Source: Isoetes taiwanensis
Taxonomy: Eukaryota; Streptophyta; Lycopodiopsida; Isoetales; Isoetaceae
Length of the DNA: 64,000 nucleotides
Assembly (NCBI GenBank): GCA_021234155.1
Contig: JAJEKV010000251.1
Location: 372,001-436,000, forward strand
Direction of reading: 5' to 3'
How positions within the stretch are numbered: the stretch's first letter is position 1; each line of letters starts with the position of its first letter. Of the stretch, positions 33,365 through 45,382 are shown in pieces. Made by a program: the position numbers and the translations under genes. The notes beneath the pieces were generated by a model that was given only the letters and a program-made list of their open reading frames with translations, had not been told where the DNA came from and did no database searches.

Positions 33365-34480
33365 CTAGCATTCTCGCATAAAGTCTGGGTAAGCCTTGTC
33401 CAAATCCGCTTTAAGAACCCAGGTTGCATCCTTTGTCGGTAAGTGTTTCCACGTAACCAAATACCGCAAGATTTGAGTTCTGCGGGTTTGCTTATATGCA
33501 CGATCAAGGAGAGCCTCAGGTACAATGTTCAATTGATCTTCTGTCATCTCCAGAAGTGTCAGCATGTCGAGAATCTCTTCTGGATCGGGGTTATGCTTCT
33601 TGAGAAGGCTCACGTGTAAGACTTTATAGACCTTCAAATGCGTGGGTATAGGCCTGAGAACCTATCCTTTCAATTATCTCAAAAGGTCCCGCCCATCTAG
33701 GTGCAAGTTTCTTACAATTGCCAATTTTGAGTTTGGCTTGCTTCACCTTGATCTTTAGCCATACAGACTCACCAACTTGAAATTCCCATGATCCGCTGCC
33801 GATCGGCAAGGCTCTTTTGCTGGGCTCTAGCAGCTAACAAATACCCTCAAACTTCTTCGACTAGGGCTTGCATATCTGTGAGCAATTGTTGAGAGGCTTC
33901 CACCTTGGTAACCAGATTATGCCACGTGTCTGGAGTAAGGCATTGATAGCCGTAATTGATCATAAAAGAACACATCTTTGAAGACTCTTGCCTAGTAGTG
34001 TTATAGGCAAACTCCACCAAATGGATATAATCTGCCCATTGGGATTGCTTGTTCCAGACATAGTTACGTAGTATATCTTCAATTATGTGATTGGTATGCT
34101 CTATTTGGTCATCCGTCTACGGGTGGTAAGTTGTGCTCATAGCACGCTTAGTTTGAATAGTGCTAAAGAAATCTTTTCAAAATGCACTAACAAACTTAGG
34201 ATCCCGGTCTGATATAATGTGAAAAAAAGTGCGCCATTTTGGAAAGCTTGTTGACCACCACCATCAAGGCAGCAAAGCCCTTTAAGGTTCGCGGAAGCCC
34301 CACGAAAATCTATAGGTAATAACTTCCCATTTTACATTAGGCACATCTACGGGTTGCAATTCACCTGGGATGCATAACTGCCCTGCCTTTGTTTGCTGAC
34401 ATACCTGACATTGCTTAATGTATCGGGCAATGTGTTTCTTCATCCCTGGCCAAAAGTAGCTGGAGTTATGTCTTCATAAA
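33365..34480 (-). pseudogene. Chromovirus integrase and chromodomain, decayed
   Basis: Minus strand, in order: SYFWPGMKKHIARYIKQCQVC (zinc-binding HHCC segment, about 34.44 kb), then IPGELQPVDVPNVKWEVIT, where the first catalytic Asp is lost (YRF in place of MDF) next to a frame change. HIISDRDPKFVSAF (second Asp) and IEHTNHIIEDILRNYV (catalytic Glu) follow at 34.2-34.1 kb, with stops nearby. A GPFEIIERIGSQAY-type C-terminal domain is at 33.7 kb. A chromodomain at 33.45-33.5 kb (ILRYLVTWKHLPTKDATW) is the module that directs chromoviruses to heterochromatin. Confidence 0.85.
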
Positions 34481-34651
34481 TCTTGCATGCCCCGCTATAG
34501 GACTGTTATGTGTGTCATGGAGAATGAGCTTGCGAACTCCTGACTTCTCGAGAACACATAACTTATTCTTGTAATAAAGGAGATCACCTTCATTTTTATA
34601 ATGGCGGAAAGCCTCCCTCTCCGTATCAGTTTTGGCTTCCTTGGATAGACT

Positions 34652-36024
34652 TTACCATATTTCCTGAAATTCAGGATCTGTTGAAAGGGTCGGTTGTATC
34701 TGGTTACCAAACTCGCTGGAGAGCATAGAAATAGCATTACAATGCATTCGGGTGGCCAATGGATGTCTGGAAAGCACGTCAGCAACCACATTATGCTTGC
34801 TCGGCTTATAGACTACTTCAAAATCATATTCTTCCAGAAACTCCATCCATTGTCGCTATCGGGGTTGCATGAAAATATATTGGAGGCTTTGATGATCGGT
34901 ATCCAATTAAAATCGCCTCCCAAGTAAGTAATGCCTTCAAATCCGCAAGGCACGCACGACGACAAGCAATTCTTGGTCGTGCGTGGGATAATGTTGTTTT
35001 GCATCATTCATCCTTCTAGAATCATAGGCGATTACCCTACCTTCTTGCATCAATACTCCACCTGTAGCAATCTTACTGGCATCTGTGGCAACCCACTTAT
35101 CCTTATGAGGATTGGGCAAGGTAAGAACTGGAGCAGTTGTCAAGACATCCTTTAATGACTGAAAGCCGACCTGGACCTTGTACTTCCAGTGTGCCATCCA
35201 ATCCCAGTGTTCCAGTGTGTCTTGTAAGATCCGTAAGAGTGTGGAAAGCTTGGCAAAGTCCTTAACAAACTTGCGGTAATATCTCGCCAACCCTAGAAAG
35301 CTGTGGACCTCGTACACATTTGTTGGGATCGGCCAATCTTTTACTGCCTCTGTCTTGGCTGGATCTGTGGCTATTCCCTCCGCAAAAACAATATGTCCCA
35401 AGTAGTCAACCTTGGTGGTTGCAAACCTACACTTGGAGAACTTAGCATAAAGTTGATAGCGTCTCAATTTCTGCAAGGCCATGCAACCGAAGATGACGCT
35501 CATGGTCCTCTAAAAATTTGTTGTAGACGAGGATATCATCGAAGAAAATGACAAAGTCATCAAGATATTCGCGGAAAACATCATTCATCAACCTCATGAA
35601 TGTAGCAGAAGCGTTAGTTAGCCCAAATGGCATAACCGTAAACTCGTAGTGCCCAAAGCGTGTCCGAAAAACGGACTTATGGATGTCATCCTCTTTAATT
35701 CTTATCTGGTGATATTGTGAGCGAAGATCAATCTTTGTGAAATATCTAGTTCCTTGCAATTGATCCATCACGCAGTAGAGCATACCAATTCTTAATCGTC
35801 TGCTTGTTCAATTGCCTGTAATCAATGCACATCCTTAAGGTACCATCCTTTTTCTTCACAAACAAAATGGGGGCACCAAAGGGTGATACACTTGGTCGGA
35901 TGAACCCCAACTTGAGGAGCTGTTGCAACTGCTTCTTAAGCTCCGTCAATTTGGAGGTACTCATTCTATAAGAAGCTTTACTGGTAGGTTTAGTACCTAG
36001 TTCTAAGGTAATTTCACATTCCAC
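34652..36024 (-). pseudogene. Chromovirus reverse transcriptase and RNase H
   Basis: Minus strand. The RT starts near 36.0 kb ([43 protein letters not shown]). A frame change near 35.78 kb leads into [36 protein letters not shown] and [11 protein letters not shown], where the catalytic YxDD box reads FFDD (35.55 kb). The thumb/connection follows with YLGHIVFAEGIATDPAKTEA and FLGLARYYRKFVKDFA. RNase H has VATDASKIATGGVLMQ, QHYPTHDQELLVVV and, after a frame change, VYKPSKHNVVADVLSRH at 34.8 kb. Clear Ty3/chromovirus order; several stops and frame changes make it inactive. Confidence 0.9.
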
Positions 36025-36291
36025 ACTTCAAAAAGGTGGCAACCTATAAATCTCATCCGGAAAGAGGTCATGGTATTCTCGAAGAACGGCTGCTATTGCT
36101 GGGGGCAAGTTGTCAACAACTTCGTCCTATTTAGACTTGGCCTCTATTGATGCAACCCTAACAATACAAGCAACTTGATAATTCTTGATGGCTTTATCCA
36201 ACTGACGCAATGAAATACACTACATAATTGGAATAACTAGTTTACCTGCTATGGTTACTCGAGCTCCATTAGCTGCGTTAAAGGTGACTTC

Positions 36292-36850
36292 TCACTTCTC
36301 ACAGTCAATGTTTGCTTCTGCAGCAATCAAGAATTCCATACCCACAATAAGATCATAGCGACCAATATTCATAGTCCTGGCCCCTAGAGTAACGGGTGCT
36401 CCTGACAACTGAATATTCAAATTGATACGTCGACCCTGAGTATGGCGTACGGCCCCCCCAGCCAGCGTGACTGGACGTGGCTTTGACTTCAAGGGAGTAA
36501 GCTGTAAAGGTTCTGCCATTCTAGGTGAAGCAAAATTGTGCGTACTACTCGTTTCCATAAGGATGATAAAGGATTTACAGTCTACTTGGCCAACCGTGGA
36601 TATGACAGAAGGTTGGCTATCTGCTTGACCTAGTTCAATAGCAACATAAATGTGAACTCACATTGTATATAGTCTAGTGCCTCGTCATCGGCAACGTTCT
36701 CCGGTTTAGTTGGACCCATGACATCATCCCAATCCACTTCGGCAAGAGCAGCTTGAGCAGCCTGTGTCACATAGGGGCACTACTGGATACAGTGTCCCGG
36801 TCGGAAACACCCACAACAACCCCAATACTAGGTCCACATGTTGTTTTTCA
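36292..36850 (-). pseudogene. Chromovirus gag end and protease
   Basis: Minus strand at 36.83-36.66 kb: a WGCCGCFRPGHCIQ knuckle (CX2CX4HX4C with the last Cys downstream), then AALAEVDWDDVMGPTKPENV. Protease region 36558-36292: ETSSTHNFAS in place of the usual D(S/T)GATHNF, so the active-site Asp and Gly are altered, and YDLIVGMEFL for the flap side. Similarity ends at about 36.9 kb, so the 5' part of gag and the 5' LTR are not visible. Confidence 0.75.
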
Positions 36851-36905
36851 CTGTGGTTTTTGCGCACGAAGGGTTGCCCCCCGATGGCCGGAGAATGTGT
36901 TTTCA

Positions 36906-39740
36906 TGGGTTTTATTTCATTCTTTTGTGTTCACATGAACGTGGGAGCAATAGTGTTTGTCTTTATTATTAAAGTTGCTATTCATTGAGATGGTTGTAAT
37001 GTGTTTCTCTATCATGTAGTTTGTTACATAGGTTTTATTAACACAATGACAGAGTTGGTGTTTCTTGTACATCATTTAGCCCTCTCACAGTTGATGTTCT
37101 TGTATATCCTTTAGCCCTCTCACAAGAGCTGTTTCTGGAAAGAAGAAGAGTTCTCCCTATCATCCATGCTTATGGCTTCCTTCTGATGCTGTATAATATC
37201 AGTAGGTTCAGAGGACTCCATGATCTGCCGTGATAGGCTTAAAATTTTTGAAAACGTAAAGTCAGGGTGCTGTCAATTCAGCCTGCAGGCCAATAGTGTC
37301 CTACCACATGTCAACTCTTCTTTTCCAAAATGTTGGGCTAAAATTTTCCACGTGATATTCTGATATTCTACAATTCTAGTTATCCTGATGATCAGCTTTT
37401 GAATTTTGTGATGTTTAGTTCTTAGTTTCTACCTAGCTTATTGCCTTTTTTGGACAATGTCATCATTGGCTTAATTTTCTCTCCTAGTCCCTTTTCCCCT
37501 GCTGATTTTAGGGGGTAACATATCTCCAGCTTGTTTGGTTCACTCCATATTACTATGACAGTTGCAATGAGAATGAAGGCCCCAAAGCACAACTATCTCT
37601 AGATACAATGGAAAGAGACATAAAAGATTTGACAATAATATTTACCTGATGCTATTATGGGATAGGAACATTCTATGGTTTTGGGGCTATTCTATGGAAT
37701 GGCATGTGATTTTGTATCATTTCAAATGTATTGTTCCATTTCTTGAATCGATTACATAATTCCTATTTTTGAATTAAGCCATAATAAATGGCGATTCAGT
37801 TTTCCTGGTCTCCATTCTTTTCTTGGTTGTTATTAGATGTGATTTGCTTTGCTGTGACAAAATGTGTCTTTATTGTTATATAGCACTCAAGTAGTTCTAA
37901 GTAAATGCATTCCCTTCCGGAGTGCATGTGGCACCACAATGCTGTCTTGTATCCTTTATGATTTTGAGTTAAAGTTTATACACATTTATGTGAAGTACAT
38001 GGGTCAAGACTACTACTATCATTTCTTGTACCTTATTAAAACTTAATTATAGCCAATATATTGACGATAACATCTACTTAATCGCCATGTATGAGAGAGA
38101 ACAAAAAAAACTTCTGGGAAGATGATAATTACCAATGCATTATTGCACTAATAGAATTTGTGAACAACCAGAAGTTAGGTGTATTACATTATGTAGGACC
38201 ACAATCCAAACCCCAAGTAGCTGTTACATGATGTACATGCTATGAATGATATATGTCATACTATAAAAGACGTCCTAGTTTTATCAGTCAGATGTGCAAC
38301 CACTGTGATTATGAGGCTTATAAAGGTAAATTATTACCCATGTTTCTCCCTCATGAAGCTCAGATTATGGACAGGAATTATGCCATCACCTATCTAGTTA
38401 ACAAGATGTCTTCCATATTGGGGTTTGCTGCATCATCGACTACAAAGCGACATAATTCCACCTCTTTTATGTGCAGGGAAAACACGCAATAGTTTCATTG
38501 TTAATTGTTCCTTACTTTATCATCATTGCGAGAAGATATTTACACACCAGGAAATAAATTTGTAACATGCTCTCCGGGAAATGAGAACCAGTATCAACAC
38601 CAAGCTAGTAAAATTCTAATATGTAAAGTATTGAATGACATTAACACTAATCCATCCGAATGACAAGCAAAAGTGTCGTAGTATTGGCAGACGAAGGGTA
38701 GGTTGTCTTTGGTCATGAGCAATTTGGAGATGCAGATAGTTCCTCATTTCTAAGGATTTAAGGTGCTCTTCATAGTGGGAAAAAGGATGCCCTTGTTCCC
38801 ATGTTAATTTTGTGTATCTAGTCTATAAAAACTCAATTGTAGACAATTTTTTTCATTATGGTCAAGGAAGTTGCTTAGCACCAATAGACACAAAGAAAAC
38901 TTAAACAATAACCTAGGCACAAATATAAAGAATCATGCAGTTCAGATTGCGCTAGGAGATGGGGATATACCTTCACTGCAGAAGTTGTTTTGTTGTGTTA
39001 TCCAAGCTAACCCAATATCTACAATATTTCTACACTACTATGGGTATAGACATTTTCGTTATGAAGATCCCAACATTCTTAACCACAAGATGCCATCCTA
39101 ACCCCCATGATTCACCTTAGAACAGATAATGAATTCCATAATCTACCCAATCCACCCCATTCCCAAGCCTATGTTACCGCTAGTTCCTCTTTTATTTCAT
39201 TGGGAGAAATATTGGGGTATTTTGACAGTTTCCCTATTTTATCTCATTGGGAGAATGGAATGGCATTCACTGGGCGTCTATATCGCATTGCTAATAATGC
39301 ACTTTCATACTTGTGAAACTTGTTCATCCACGTTACTTTTGGAACTAGTATGAATCGTCTCATAATGTTGTATTTCATGGTATCTTATGATATACTAAAT
39401 TTTTGTTCCAAATGGACGTATAACGTTGCATTTCTGATAAGCATAGAAGAAAACAGGATTTGCGATGTCTTTAGTGTTTGTAACTTCAAAACCACCATAA
39501 TTGAAACTAGAAGAAATAGGGTTGCAGGTTTTTCCTTTCTACTTTTGAACTCCAAATTGAAACTAAATAATCAGAGTAACAACTTAAATGAGCAAAGCTG
39601 TGTCTTGATATTCTTCCCAGATTGCGGCCACTGCAACGCATACGCTCGCCAAATCAGATCATCCGATATATTAAAGTTACAAAAAGAAAACAAGTAGGGC
39701 TTTCCAAGTCTCAAAACTTTGCAGAAACTATAGTTGGCTG
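36906..39740. other. No gene recognised
   Basis: AT-rich sequence with short open frames only. No conserved domain, transposon end or RNA gene was seen. The last few hundred bases are downstream of LSM4 (minus strand) and will include its 3' untranslated region. Confidence 0.4.
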
Positions 39741-40546
39741 CTATCCACGCCCTCGTCCACTACCTACAAATGAAGAAACATTCATGAGGCCTTGAACTTC
39801 TTCTTCAGAGCAGCAAAATTGAAAATTTTTTACCTTCTCGGCCACTCTTTCTGGCCACTCGACCTCCACCACGTCCACCCCTTCCAGCGCCATCGTCCTG
39901 ATAAGCTCCCATTCCCCCCTCGTCCTCTAACACCATCATCAACCCTTCCATTGCCTCTACCTCGGCCACTCATAATGGGTTTCTGATCTGCCATGATCAT
40001 GTATTAAGCATGACAGACAATATACAGCAAAAACAAAAAGAACAAAAAATTTAATAGAATGGGTTAAAATATAAATCGATCCATACCACAGTGTTTCACT
40101 GTTTCTTCCTGTACTTTATCAATGAACTGCAAAGAAGTTAACACATCCATTAAATGGGATAACAAATTATTTTCCATCTATCTAACGCCTCTAATGTAAA
40201 TGATTTGAACCCCAAACAGTACCCCAATTGTAACGTACTACTGTTTGTAGATTAAAAAACAAAAGTAAAAGCTAATAAATCATGTGCATACCTCATCAAG
40301 AACTCTCAGATACTTGATTGTATTTCCACGAATATAGCATTCCAGAATTCTCCAAAATCTATCATCATCTTAAATACCATGTCAAATCAGTATTGCTTGT
40401 TCAATCACTTTGACAAACAAGAAGCATTCCTAACTTATAAAAAGTACCTTGGATGTGCATATCACTTCTCGCAAATGAATATTCATCCATGTGTCGCAAT
40501 TCACAAGATGCCCATTGTAAGTTTCCCTGTTCTTAAGCTCCACCAA
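39741..40546 (-). CDS. LSM4: U6 snRNA-associated Sm-like protein LSM4 (first exon not found)
   Basis: Seen on the minus strand: exon 40546-40448 ([20 protein letters not shown], then [13 protein letters not shown]), exon 40368-40292 ([20 protein letters not shown]), exon 40126-40087 ([13 protein letters not shown]), exon 39987-39834 (Arg/Gly-rich: [13 protein letters not shown], then [14 protein letters not shown]) and exon 39763-39741 (GSGRGRG, TAG). Junctions are GT-AG. Family knowledge: LSM4 is a subunit of the LSM1-7 (decapping) and LSM2-8 (U6 snRNP) rings; the RG tail aids P-body and RNA contacts. Two one-base problems: exon 3 enters one base short of frame after the TSK codon, and a run of six G in exon 5 (about 39.90 kb) must be five to keep RG codons. 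The exon encoding the N-terminal 'LPLSLLKTAQGHPM'-type segment was not found to 41.5 kb. Either sequence errors or a decaying copy. Confidence 0.9.
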
Positions 40547-42082
40547 CTAAAATCACTTTATTCTCAAATAAAACTCTCTAGAAAATTCATTCTGCAATTA
40601 TAAGTTTCTGCCCGCGGCAAATATAAGATCCAAAGTGGCCATACATAAAAAACCAAGAAGGCCGTTAAGAATGATTATGTTTTACCAAGACTGAATGAGC
40701 TTATTAGATGCCATGCAACAAAAGCCAATGTATGTCGCTTATGCACACATTTTGATCTGGAATGCAAAATTATCATAAGAACATCCTTTGGCATTCTAAA
40801 TACGACAATTCCAGCTTAAAAAATATATGCAGTTGTTTATGGTTTGAACGAAAGGCTGAGCCAATGGCATATACAGAACTCCATATATCCCATCAAGATT
40901 TGCTACCTTGCTCATTCGTGAAGAGTCCTTGGCAATGAAAGTGGCAACTGGAAGAATATGTTTGTGAAGAAAGTTAGTAATGCCAGAACTACATTGCAGT
41001 TTGCCTGCAAGCAAAGATAAATTACAGACAGAATTATATACAATTGTGTATTTCAGCTTCAGGTGTCTTAAGCCACTGCAAATATTTGCCAAGACAATGC
41101 ATCAAAGAATTCCTTCCCATTCAAATCATCCCGCAGCTTTGTGTTTAGAGTGTTTTGCCTAAAGTTAAGAGGATACGCACCATTTTGAATTGCCGTGCTC
41201 CAGCTCAAAGATCAGCAAAGTATAAAGAGGGCAGTAATTGCAGCACATTTACTTCCAAGAGACAGCAACAATGCAGCCATCTTCAGACTCAAAGCTAACA
41301 AAAAATGTGGAAGAAATCACAAATGCCTGCTGAATTCAAGGCGTGCCCAAGGACAAATCCTGCAACCCTAAGGTGAGGTAAAAGAACCCTAAAACCAATG
41401 GAAAAAGGTGAAACTATAAGCTTCCATATGATGGTCCGGACGTGAGATGCTTGTTTTTCAGTTACCTCTGCCATTGTAAACTGTGGCAAGCAGATCTTGC
41501 TGGTCCTCTACGTTGCCATGGAGCTCCAGCAAGCCATATCCATAAACCCACAAATAAGGCATACAAACTTGTAAAAAGATCACAACCCATATACAGAGAT
41601 TGGGCTTTTCAGATGCGTGGAGAATTGCCAGAAACTAGCTACATTCAAACTGGCCATGACCAAAGCTGCAAAAACCATCAGCATCGGCCATACCATACCA
41701 GCATCCGGTTACAGGGTAAAATGAACCTAGCACAGTAACGAAGATGACCGCCAGTTTAAGGGGGCTAGCCGGTTTGGAGCAGTTTTTGGAATATATCGGG
41801 TATATTCCAGCATATTCTTAAAATATACCAAAAACACACCTACAACAAGGTTTGCCCCCTTAGGGGCAACCCAAAAACTGCGAGGTGATTTTTGTTCGAT
41901 TTGCTAGAAATTACGTGTAGTTTTTAGTCAAAGTTTTATACGTGTAGTTTTTTTTGTAAAAACTCTATGCGTAGAATTTTATCAAAATTATCTACATGTA
42001 AGAATTACATGTGTTTTAACATGTTGCGTTGTTTTCGAGTATTGTTTTACATAAAATCCACATATGGTTTTATCTTAACATA
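40547..42082. other. LSM4 upstream region; no clear gene
   Basis: Should contain LSM4 exon 1 on the minus strand, but I could not recognise it. A minus-strand ATGGCAGAG followed by a GTAACT donor (about 41475) could be a non-LSM4 or untranslated first exon. 41750-42082 is AT-rich with TACGTGTAG(A/T)TTTT repeats. Confidence 0.35.
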
Positions 42083-43926
42083 TATAATCCTCAAGGGCAA
42101 GATGCATTTTTCCGGAAGGAAAAAATAGGGGAAAAAAAAAACCAAGAGTTTCTTCCATACAATCTGTGTCGTCGGATGCCGATACGATAGATAGATCCGC
42201 AGATCATCACGGCTTGATCCGGCATTCGCATTAGCACTCTTAATTCTCAGGCACATGACCGATCCAGAGAAAATTTTGTGAGTTATTTGGGCTCGGACTG
42301 CAGAAAGATCTGACTATAGTCGTAGCCAATAGGGCGATCTACTCAAATGCCATCAATCTTTTCTATGCACTATCAAAGCCCGTTAGTTTCGATTCATTTA
42401 ATTTGGGGCATCTTTTAGGGCAAAGCGCAAACTGGCTCTTTCAAAATCGTCAACGCAGACAGGTTAAGGACATATCTCTTGCTCCAAAATGGTATGGCAG
42501 ATCTCTTAAGAAGAATCTGGCCAGAACTTGGTCGTCGTTTGCAAAACTTGCAATAGGTAGATGGTTTTTCTTGCAGGGATCAACAGAGCTTACATAGTCG
42601 ATTTTGGCTTTGACTTTTTGCTTTCAAAATCACTGGTAACATGCTGAATTTATTATTCTAGCTTCTAGGTTTTCTCTCGATATTTCTGCTCAGACTTCTC
42701 CAGATATTCCTTTCAGGTTCATATCCAGGTTCTGCGCTGCTGCAAGATTGTGTAGCACTAACAAGGATGGTAAACGGTGGAAATGGGGTAAGTAAATGAT
42801 TCTTTTTCATTTTGGCAATTAGGGAGAAAGAAATTGATGAAAAACCGTTGCTGACGGAATTTCAATCATTTAGATTCACTGGGCACAATAGCACTTTTGT
42901 TATTAGAATGCAATGCTATGTGCTTAGGTGCCGGTGAATTTCCTCTTAGTTCTTGTGATATAATCATTTACCCTAAATTCCAGGGTTTCATACATGATGA
43001 TATAATCCTCAAGGGCAAGATGCGTTTTTCCGGAAGGAAAAAATAGGGGAAAAAAAAAACCAAGAGTTTCTTCCATACAATCTGTGTCGTCGGATGCCGA
43101 TACGATAGATAGATCCGCAGATCATCACGGCTTGATCCGGCATTCGCATTAGCACTCTTAATTCTCCGACACATGCTCTGATCTGCCGTAGAAAATTTCA
43201 ACAGAGTTATTTGGGCTCAGACCTGCAGAAAGATCTCAGCTATAGTCGTAGCCACGCCGGGCAGTCTACTCAAATGCCATCAATCTTTTCTATGCACTAT
43301 CAAAGCCCGTTAGTTTCGATTCATTTAATTTGGGGCATCTTTTAGGGCAAAGCGCAAACTGGCTCTTTCAAAATCGTCAACGCAGACAGGTTAAGGACAT
43401 ATCTCTTGCTCCAAAATGGTATGGCGCGATCTCTTAAGAAGAATCGCCGAGAACTTGGTCGTCGTTTGCAAAACTTGCAATAGGTAGATGGTTTTTCTTG
43501 CAGGGATCAACAGAGCTTACATAGTCGATTTTGGCTTTGACTTTTTGCTTTCAAAATCACTGGTAACATGCTGAATTTATTATTCTAGCTTCTAGGTTTT
43601 CTCTCGATATTTCTGCTCAGACTTCTCCAGATATTCCTTTCAGGTTCATATCCAGGTTCTGCGCTGCTGCAAGATTGTGTAGCACTAACAAGGATGGTAA
43701 ACGGTGGAAATGGGGTAAGTAAATGATTCTTTTTCATTTTGGCAATTAGGGAGAAAGAAATTGATGAAAAACCGTTGCTGACGGAATTTCAATCATTTAG
43801 ATTCACTGTGCACAATAGCACTTTTGTTATTAGAATGCAATGCTATGTGCTTAGGTGCCGGTGAATTTCCTCTTAGTTCTTGTGATATAATCATTTACCC
43901 TAAATTCCAGGGTTTCATACATGATG
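42083..43926. repeat. Direct tandem duplication, about 920 bp per copy
   Basis: Copy 1 is 42083-43000 and copy 2 is 43001-43926, both starting TATAATCCTCAAGGGCAAG and ending CAGGGTTTCATACATGATG. Long tracts are identical. Differences sit in a few short patches (42240-42345 against 43160-43270, and around 42500/43425). It lies directly upstream of the visible VPS24 exons, where the missing 5' exons or promoter would be expected. The sequence could be a promoter/5' region duplicated in the genome or an assembly duplication. Confidence 0.95.
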
Positions 43927-44148
43927 CAGTCTCAGAACTAATTTAGACAACTCTAGATCTCTTCATTTGATTAATTAGTAAGATGAGTTGCTAATTGTGA
44001 GAGATCTTTATTGTTAAACTAGAAAACCCAGCCTGCAAGTTCTAAGCATGAATTTATGCAGGAGTTTTCCCTTTGTTACAGAGAACTTGGTCTCTGGATG
44101 TCTCCTAGCTCTGGTCATAAAATACTCTCTTTCCTATTTAGTATTCAG

Positions 44149-45382
44149 ATATACAGCGTGAGGAAAAGAATGTGCAGAAAGCTATAAAAGAAGCTGTCAA
44201 ACGAAATGATCCAGCATCAGCAAAGGTGTGATGCTCTATTGCCTCATCTCTATACCCATCTTCTCACATATGGCCGGATGCTACTTCCTTCAAGAGTTGC
44301 TGGGTTATTGACACTTAGAACAGTGACAGGTCCCTATCAAAATTGGCTGTAATACAAGTTATGAAAATTTGGACAGGCTCTTGCAAAGGAGATTGTAAGC
44401 TTAAGAAGAGTGGTGATTTGTCTTTATGAGAATCATGCTCAGCTCAATTCTGTCCCCATGCATTTAGGAGAAATTGTTGGTAAGTGGTTAGTTCTTCTTT
44501 TCTCTCCTGGGGAAGAGGGACAGGCCTTTTATTTCCTCTGGACTTTTTTTTACCTCAATTCTTTTCAACGTGTAGCAACTGCAATAGCTGTTGGACATCT
44601 CCAAAAGAGTGCAGAAATAATGAAGTTGGTAAATGTATTAATGCAGGCACCAGAGATGGCCCTTTCAATGCAGGAATTATCAAAAGAAATGATGAAGGTG
44701 GTAACACTTTGTTTCTTTTGATCAGCTGAAATATTCGCTTCTTTTGTAAAATGCAGTTTTATCAAAAATGTTGCTCAGAAAATATCAGGGAGCATTGGCA
44801 GCTTTATTTTGCTGTGTTGAGGGGTAAAAGAGCTTTATGTATTGACATAGAAGTTTGTTTGTGTAGGCTGGGGTTATTGAAGAAATGGTCAATGATGCAG
44901 TGGACACTGCACTTGATTCCGAGGATATGGAAGAGGAGATTGAGGAGGAGGTAGACAAGGTTCTTTCTGAAGTTGCAGGTGAGGTGACACGACTACCAAC
45001 TGCGCCAGTGAGAGAAAAATTAAAGCAACCCATTAAAGAAGAACAGGAAAATACACTACACATTCCAAAGAGGGCTTCAATGTTTCTCATAAAGATATCT
45101 ATGACAGTCGTTTCCTGATAAAGAATCACATGCATCTTATGCAAATGCTAGAACTGCCTGGCACATACACATTAGAATCAGAGCTAGGTAGTAACCATAA
45201 TTTTAATGTTTTTTAGGAACGAGAATAGGCTCTGGTTGAAGTATATCACATGGAACTTGCATGGTGATGTTGGCTAATTGATGATAGTTACGTTTCTTCT
45301 TCAGGAGGCTCTGGCGGAGGGAGCTGATGATGATGCGGACCTGGAAGTTATGCGTGCAAGACTAGCTGATGTTAGAGCCTGA
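44149..45382 (+). CDS. VPS24: ESCRT-III subunit VPS24/CHMP3 (5' exons not found)
   Basis: Seen: exons 44149-44225 (IQREEKNVQKAIKEAVKRND), 44377-44479 (ALAKEIVSLRR, LYENHAQLNSVPMHLGEIV), 44576-44697 (ATAIAVGHLQKSAEIMKLVN, then MQAPEMALSMQELSKEMMK), 44867 to about 45045 (AGVIEEMVNDAVDTALDSED, then VDKVLSEVAGE) and 45304-45382 (EALAEGADDDADLEVMRARL, ADVRA, TGA). The last block is the MIT-interacting motif (MIM) that recruits VPS4. Family knowledge: VPS24 caps ESCRT-III filaments on endosomes. The N-terminal basic helix exons upstream were not found; phase requires an upstream exon ending in a Gly/Asp first base. No GT donor follows the expected KEEQ end near 45045, whereas a strong CAG/GTGAGG at about 44978 would put the last exon out of frame. 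Reading through gives a stop at 45116-45118 without the MIM. Confidence 0.88.

Noticed and set aside
33238-33525. Separate gene downstream of the chromodomain on the minus strand
   Set aside because: It is the shadow frame of the chromodomain end and the element's untranslated part.
42403-42597. NRQRRQVKD-like stretch as the missing VPS24 exon (ERQIRD)
   Set aside because: Only a few residues match, surrounding residues do not, and no donor of the right phase follows the match.
42047-43201. Repeated open frames of about 70 codons (IKSANANAGSSRDDLRIYLSY) in both duplicate copies
   Set aside because: Present twice only because of the duplication; no similarity to the VPS24 N-terminus or to any family I know.
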